Source: Sthenelais limicola (taxonomy: Eukaryota; Annelida; Polychaeta; Phyllodocida; Sigalionidae). Taken from it: a stretch of 64,000 nt of DNA. The notes under the pieces are model-generated. The model worked only from the letters and a program-made list of their open reading frames with translations, did not search any database and had not been told where the DNA came from. Positions 63,012-64,000 of the stretch are shown piece by piece (position 1 is the stretch's first letter; every line of letters begins with the position of its first letter). The stretch is taken from contig OW804094.1 of NCBI GenBank assembly GCA_942159475.1, forward strand, positions 131,798,755 to 131,862,754, given 5' to 3'. A program made the position numbers and the translations under genes.

Positions 63012-64000
63012 AAATAATAGATTAGATTTAACGTCGGACCCCAATAAAAGGCAAACCAACAATAATCCCCCATCTCCTGTCCCGTGACGTTATAATGGTA
63101 TGGTATGGAAATCCCCAGTTTGGTATACCGATAATGTACATGTATGCCAGTGGCCTATTCCCTATTGCAGGGATCTGTGCCTAGATATTCATATATGTCC
63201 TGTGCCACCCCTATTGTGTAGGCCTATGTAGGTCTGGGATCTTGTACATTGTACAGCAGTACTCATGTACTGGACAGTCCTACTTGTGAGCTCATTGACC
63301 TGACGCTATATTCCTGCACAGAACGTGTGTACACAATTTACTTCCATTTTCTAGTGGTAGAGAGGCATTGGTCCTTAGACTCGCTGATAATGAGTCTTTG
63401 GTTCAAGAATTCATTTAATTTGCTGTTGTATATCAGAATAAATACTCAGACCTTAAGTGAATACTACTAGCCTGATAAGTTGCAAAGGTTGATTTATAGC
63501 CGTTTTCTGTCTTTAAAATGAAACAATTATCATCGACAAGCAATTTATTTTCACTGTCACGCTATATGATATATTTTACGTCTGGTTATTATAAAATCTT
63601 GTGTCTTTTTCCCCTTCAGGTGCGTCTCTCTATTGGAGGAATCGTTCTACCCAGTGCAAAGAGCATGCCTCAGATAAGTTTGGAAACTTCGATGATAACT
63701 TACCGATATATCGCATCAGCGAAGTGGAGAAACATGCCAATCTTAAAGACAGAGTTTGGGTAACCTTCAAGGATGGCGTATACGATGTTACCGAATTTGT
63801 CGAAGGCCATCCCGGTGGGAAAAAAATTCTGCTGGCCGCTGGAAAGTCCCTTGAGCCATACTTCGTCACCTATGCTCAACATTTCAATCAGAATGTCCTG
63901 GAGATCATGGAAGAACTTCGTATTGGGAATCTCCATCCAGATGATAAGCATAAAGTGAGCGTGAAAGATGTCAATGATCCATTCGTTAATGATCCATCAA
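59774..64000 (+). CDS. SUOX: Sulfite oxidase, N-terminal part: presequence and cytochrome b5 domain
   Basis: Oxidises sulfite to sulfate in the mitochondrial intermembrane space, passing electrons to cytochrome c. Exon 1 is 59774-60008 and exon 2 starts at 63620 and runs off the right edge; 205 codons are visible. Residues 1-40 are Arg/Ser/Leu-rich without acidic residues early on (MARVGRLLSLPSKSEV), a typical mitochondrial presequence. LLALTGVSAALGASLYW (68-84) is a hydrophobic sorting segment. Residues 108-185 form the b5 heme domain: VWVTFKDGVYDVTEFVEGHP with heme-ligand His142 in HPGG, and a second ligand candidate, His166 in YAQH. The spacing is one residue shorter than in the human protein as I recall it. 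NDPFVNDPS leads to the molybdopterin domain outside the window. The intron begins AG|GCAAGT, a GC-AG type; phase 1 joins TTA-G with GT to give Gly79. Other b5 proteins lack this presequence and the DPFVNDP linker. Confidence 0.93.
61150..61242. repeat. Dispersed repeat family A, copy 2
   Basis: The partner of 23082-23186, direct orientation. It ends just after CATTAGCGCAG, so the right stem arm seen in copy 1 is missing. It lies inside SUOX intron 1. Confidence 0.75.
62719..62786. repeat. ATCACAGGATA interspersed array
   Basis: Four identical copies of ATCACAGGATA start at 62719, 62736, 62749 and 62776. The spacing is irregular (17, 13 and 27), and an inverted TATCCTGTATA lies just upstream. 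Confidence 0.85.
62938..63009. repeat. Compound microsatellite C(n)-(CA)n-(CT)n
   Basis: A run of C (62938-62951) passes into CA repeats and then about 22 CT repeats. The open frames across it are artefacts of the repeat. Confidence 0.95.
63031..63080 (+). mobile_element. Truncated fragment related to the relic at 6780
   Basis: ACGTCGGACCCCAATAAA and a CAAACCAACAA segment match the sequence just after the hammerhead-like motif at 6807, in the same orientation. The GGGC/GCCC stem part is missing, and a microsatellite lies on the 5' side. Confidence 0.5.

Larger units (their letters stand above)
60009..63619 (+). other. SUOX intron 1 (3.6 kb, GC-AG type)
   Basis: The donor is GCAAGT at 60009 and the acceptor is a pyrimidine-rich tract ending CTTCAG at 63619. 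It contains a palindrome-dense island (60480-60670, many TAGGCCTA, CCTAGG and ACCGGT units), copy 2 of repeat A, a C/CA/CT microsatellite, the ATCACAGGATA array and a Penelope-related fragment. No exon is visible inside it. Confidence 0.75.

Noticed and set aside
1..64000. tRNA, rRNA, snRNA or snoRNA genes
   Set aside because: I looked for B-box-like GGTTCGAATCC words, snRNA starts and paired C/D or H/ACA boxes. Nothing met more than one criterion. A covariance-model scan could still find one.

Overview
The window is eukaryotic nuclear DNA from an animal. It is AT-rich, with multi-exon genes, GT-AG introns and very long non-coding stretches. Five conserved genes can be read exon by exon, and every splice phase closes. 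Short, diverse dispersed repeats and many copies of the palindrome TAGGCCTA in non-coding DNA suggest a marine invertebrate deuterostome. An echinoderm is my best guess; this is an inference and I cannot name the species.

Layout from left to right. (1) 9-5563, minus strand: DBNL, a drebrin-like/Abp1 actin-binding adaptor. Its N-terminal 253 codons lie on eight exons and the 3' half runs off the left edge. (2) 5564-32898: about 27 kb with no gene I can recognise. It holds palindrome-rich islands, inverted and direct repeats, and a Penelope-like/hammerhead-like relic. It probably also holds the RhoBTB promoter and an upstream non-coding exon. (3) 32957-38830, plus strand: RhoBTB, an atypical Rho GTPase fused to two BTB domains, complete at 731 codons on nine coding exons. 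(4) 42937-45774, minus strand: NHP2, the H/ACA snoRNP core protein, complete at 154 residues on four exons, convergent with RhoBTB. (5) 46030-56285, plus strand: PUF60, a poly(U)-binding splicing factor, complete at 608 residues on twelve exons. (6) 59774 to the right edge, plus strand: SUOX, sulfite oxidase, with its mitochondrial presequence exon and the cytochrome b5 exon; the molybdenum domain lies beyond the window.

The genes do not form one pathway: they cover actin and endocytosis, CUL3-linked signalling, ribosome and telomerase RNP assembly, splicing, and sulfur catabolism. The clear regulatory unit is the NHP2/PUF60 pair. Their start codons are head to head and 255 bp apart, over a short segment with a symmetrical ETS-type site and a YY1/TISU-like start context. 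SUOX has a similar compact housekeeping promoter, with a CCAAT box and two ETS-like cores. I found no prokaryotic-type system, CRISPR array, rRNA or confident tRNA, and nothing that I would call a new biological system. The most unusual items are the GC-AG intron in SUOX, an out-of-frame upstream ATG over the RhoBTB start, the 42-bp inverted repeat near 10.3 kb, and two families of dispersed repeats with copies on both sides of the central genes.
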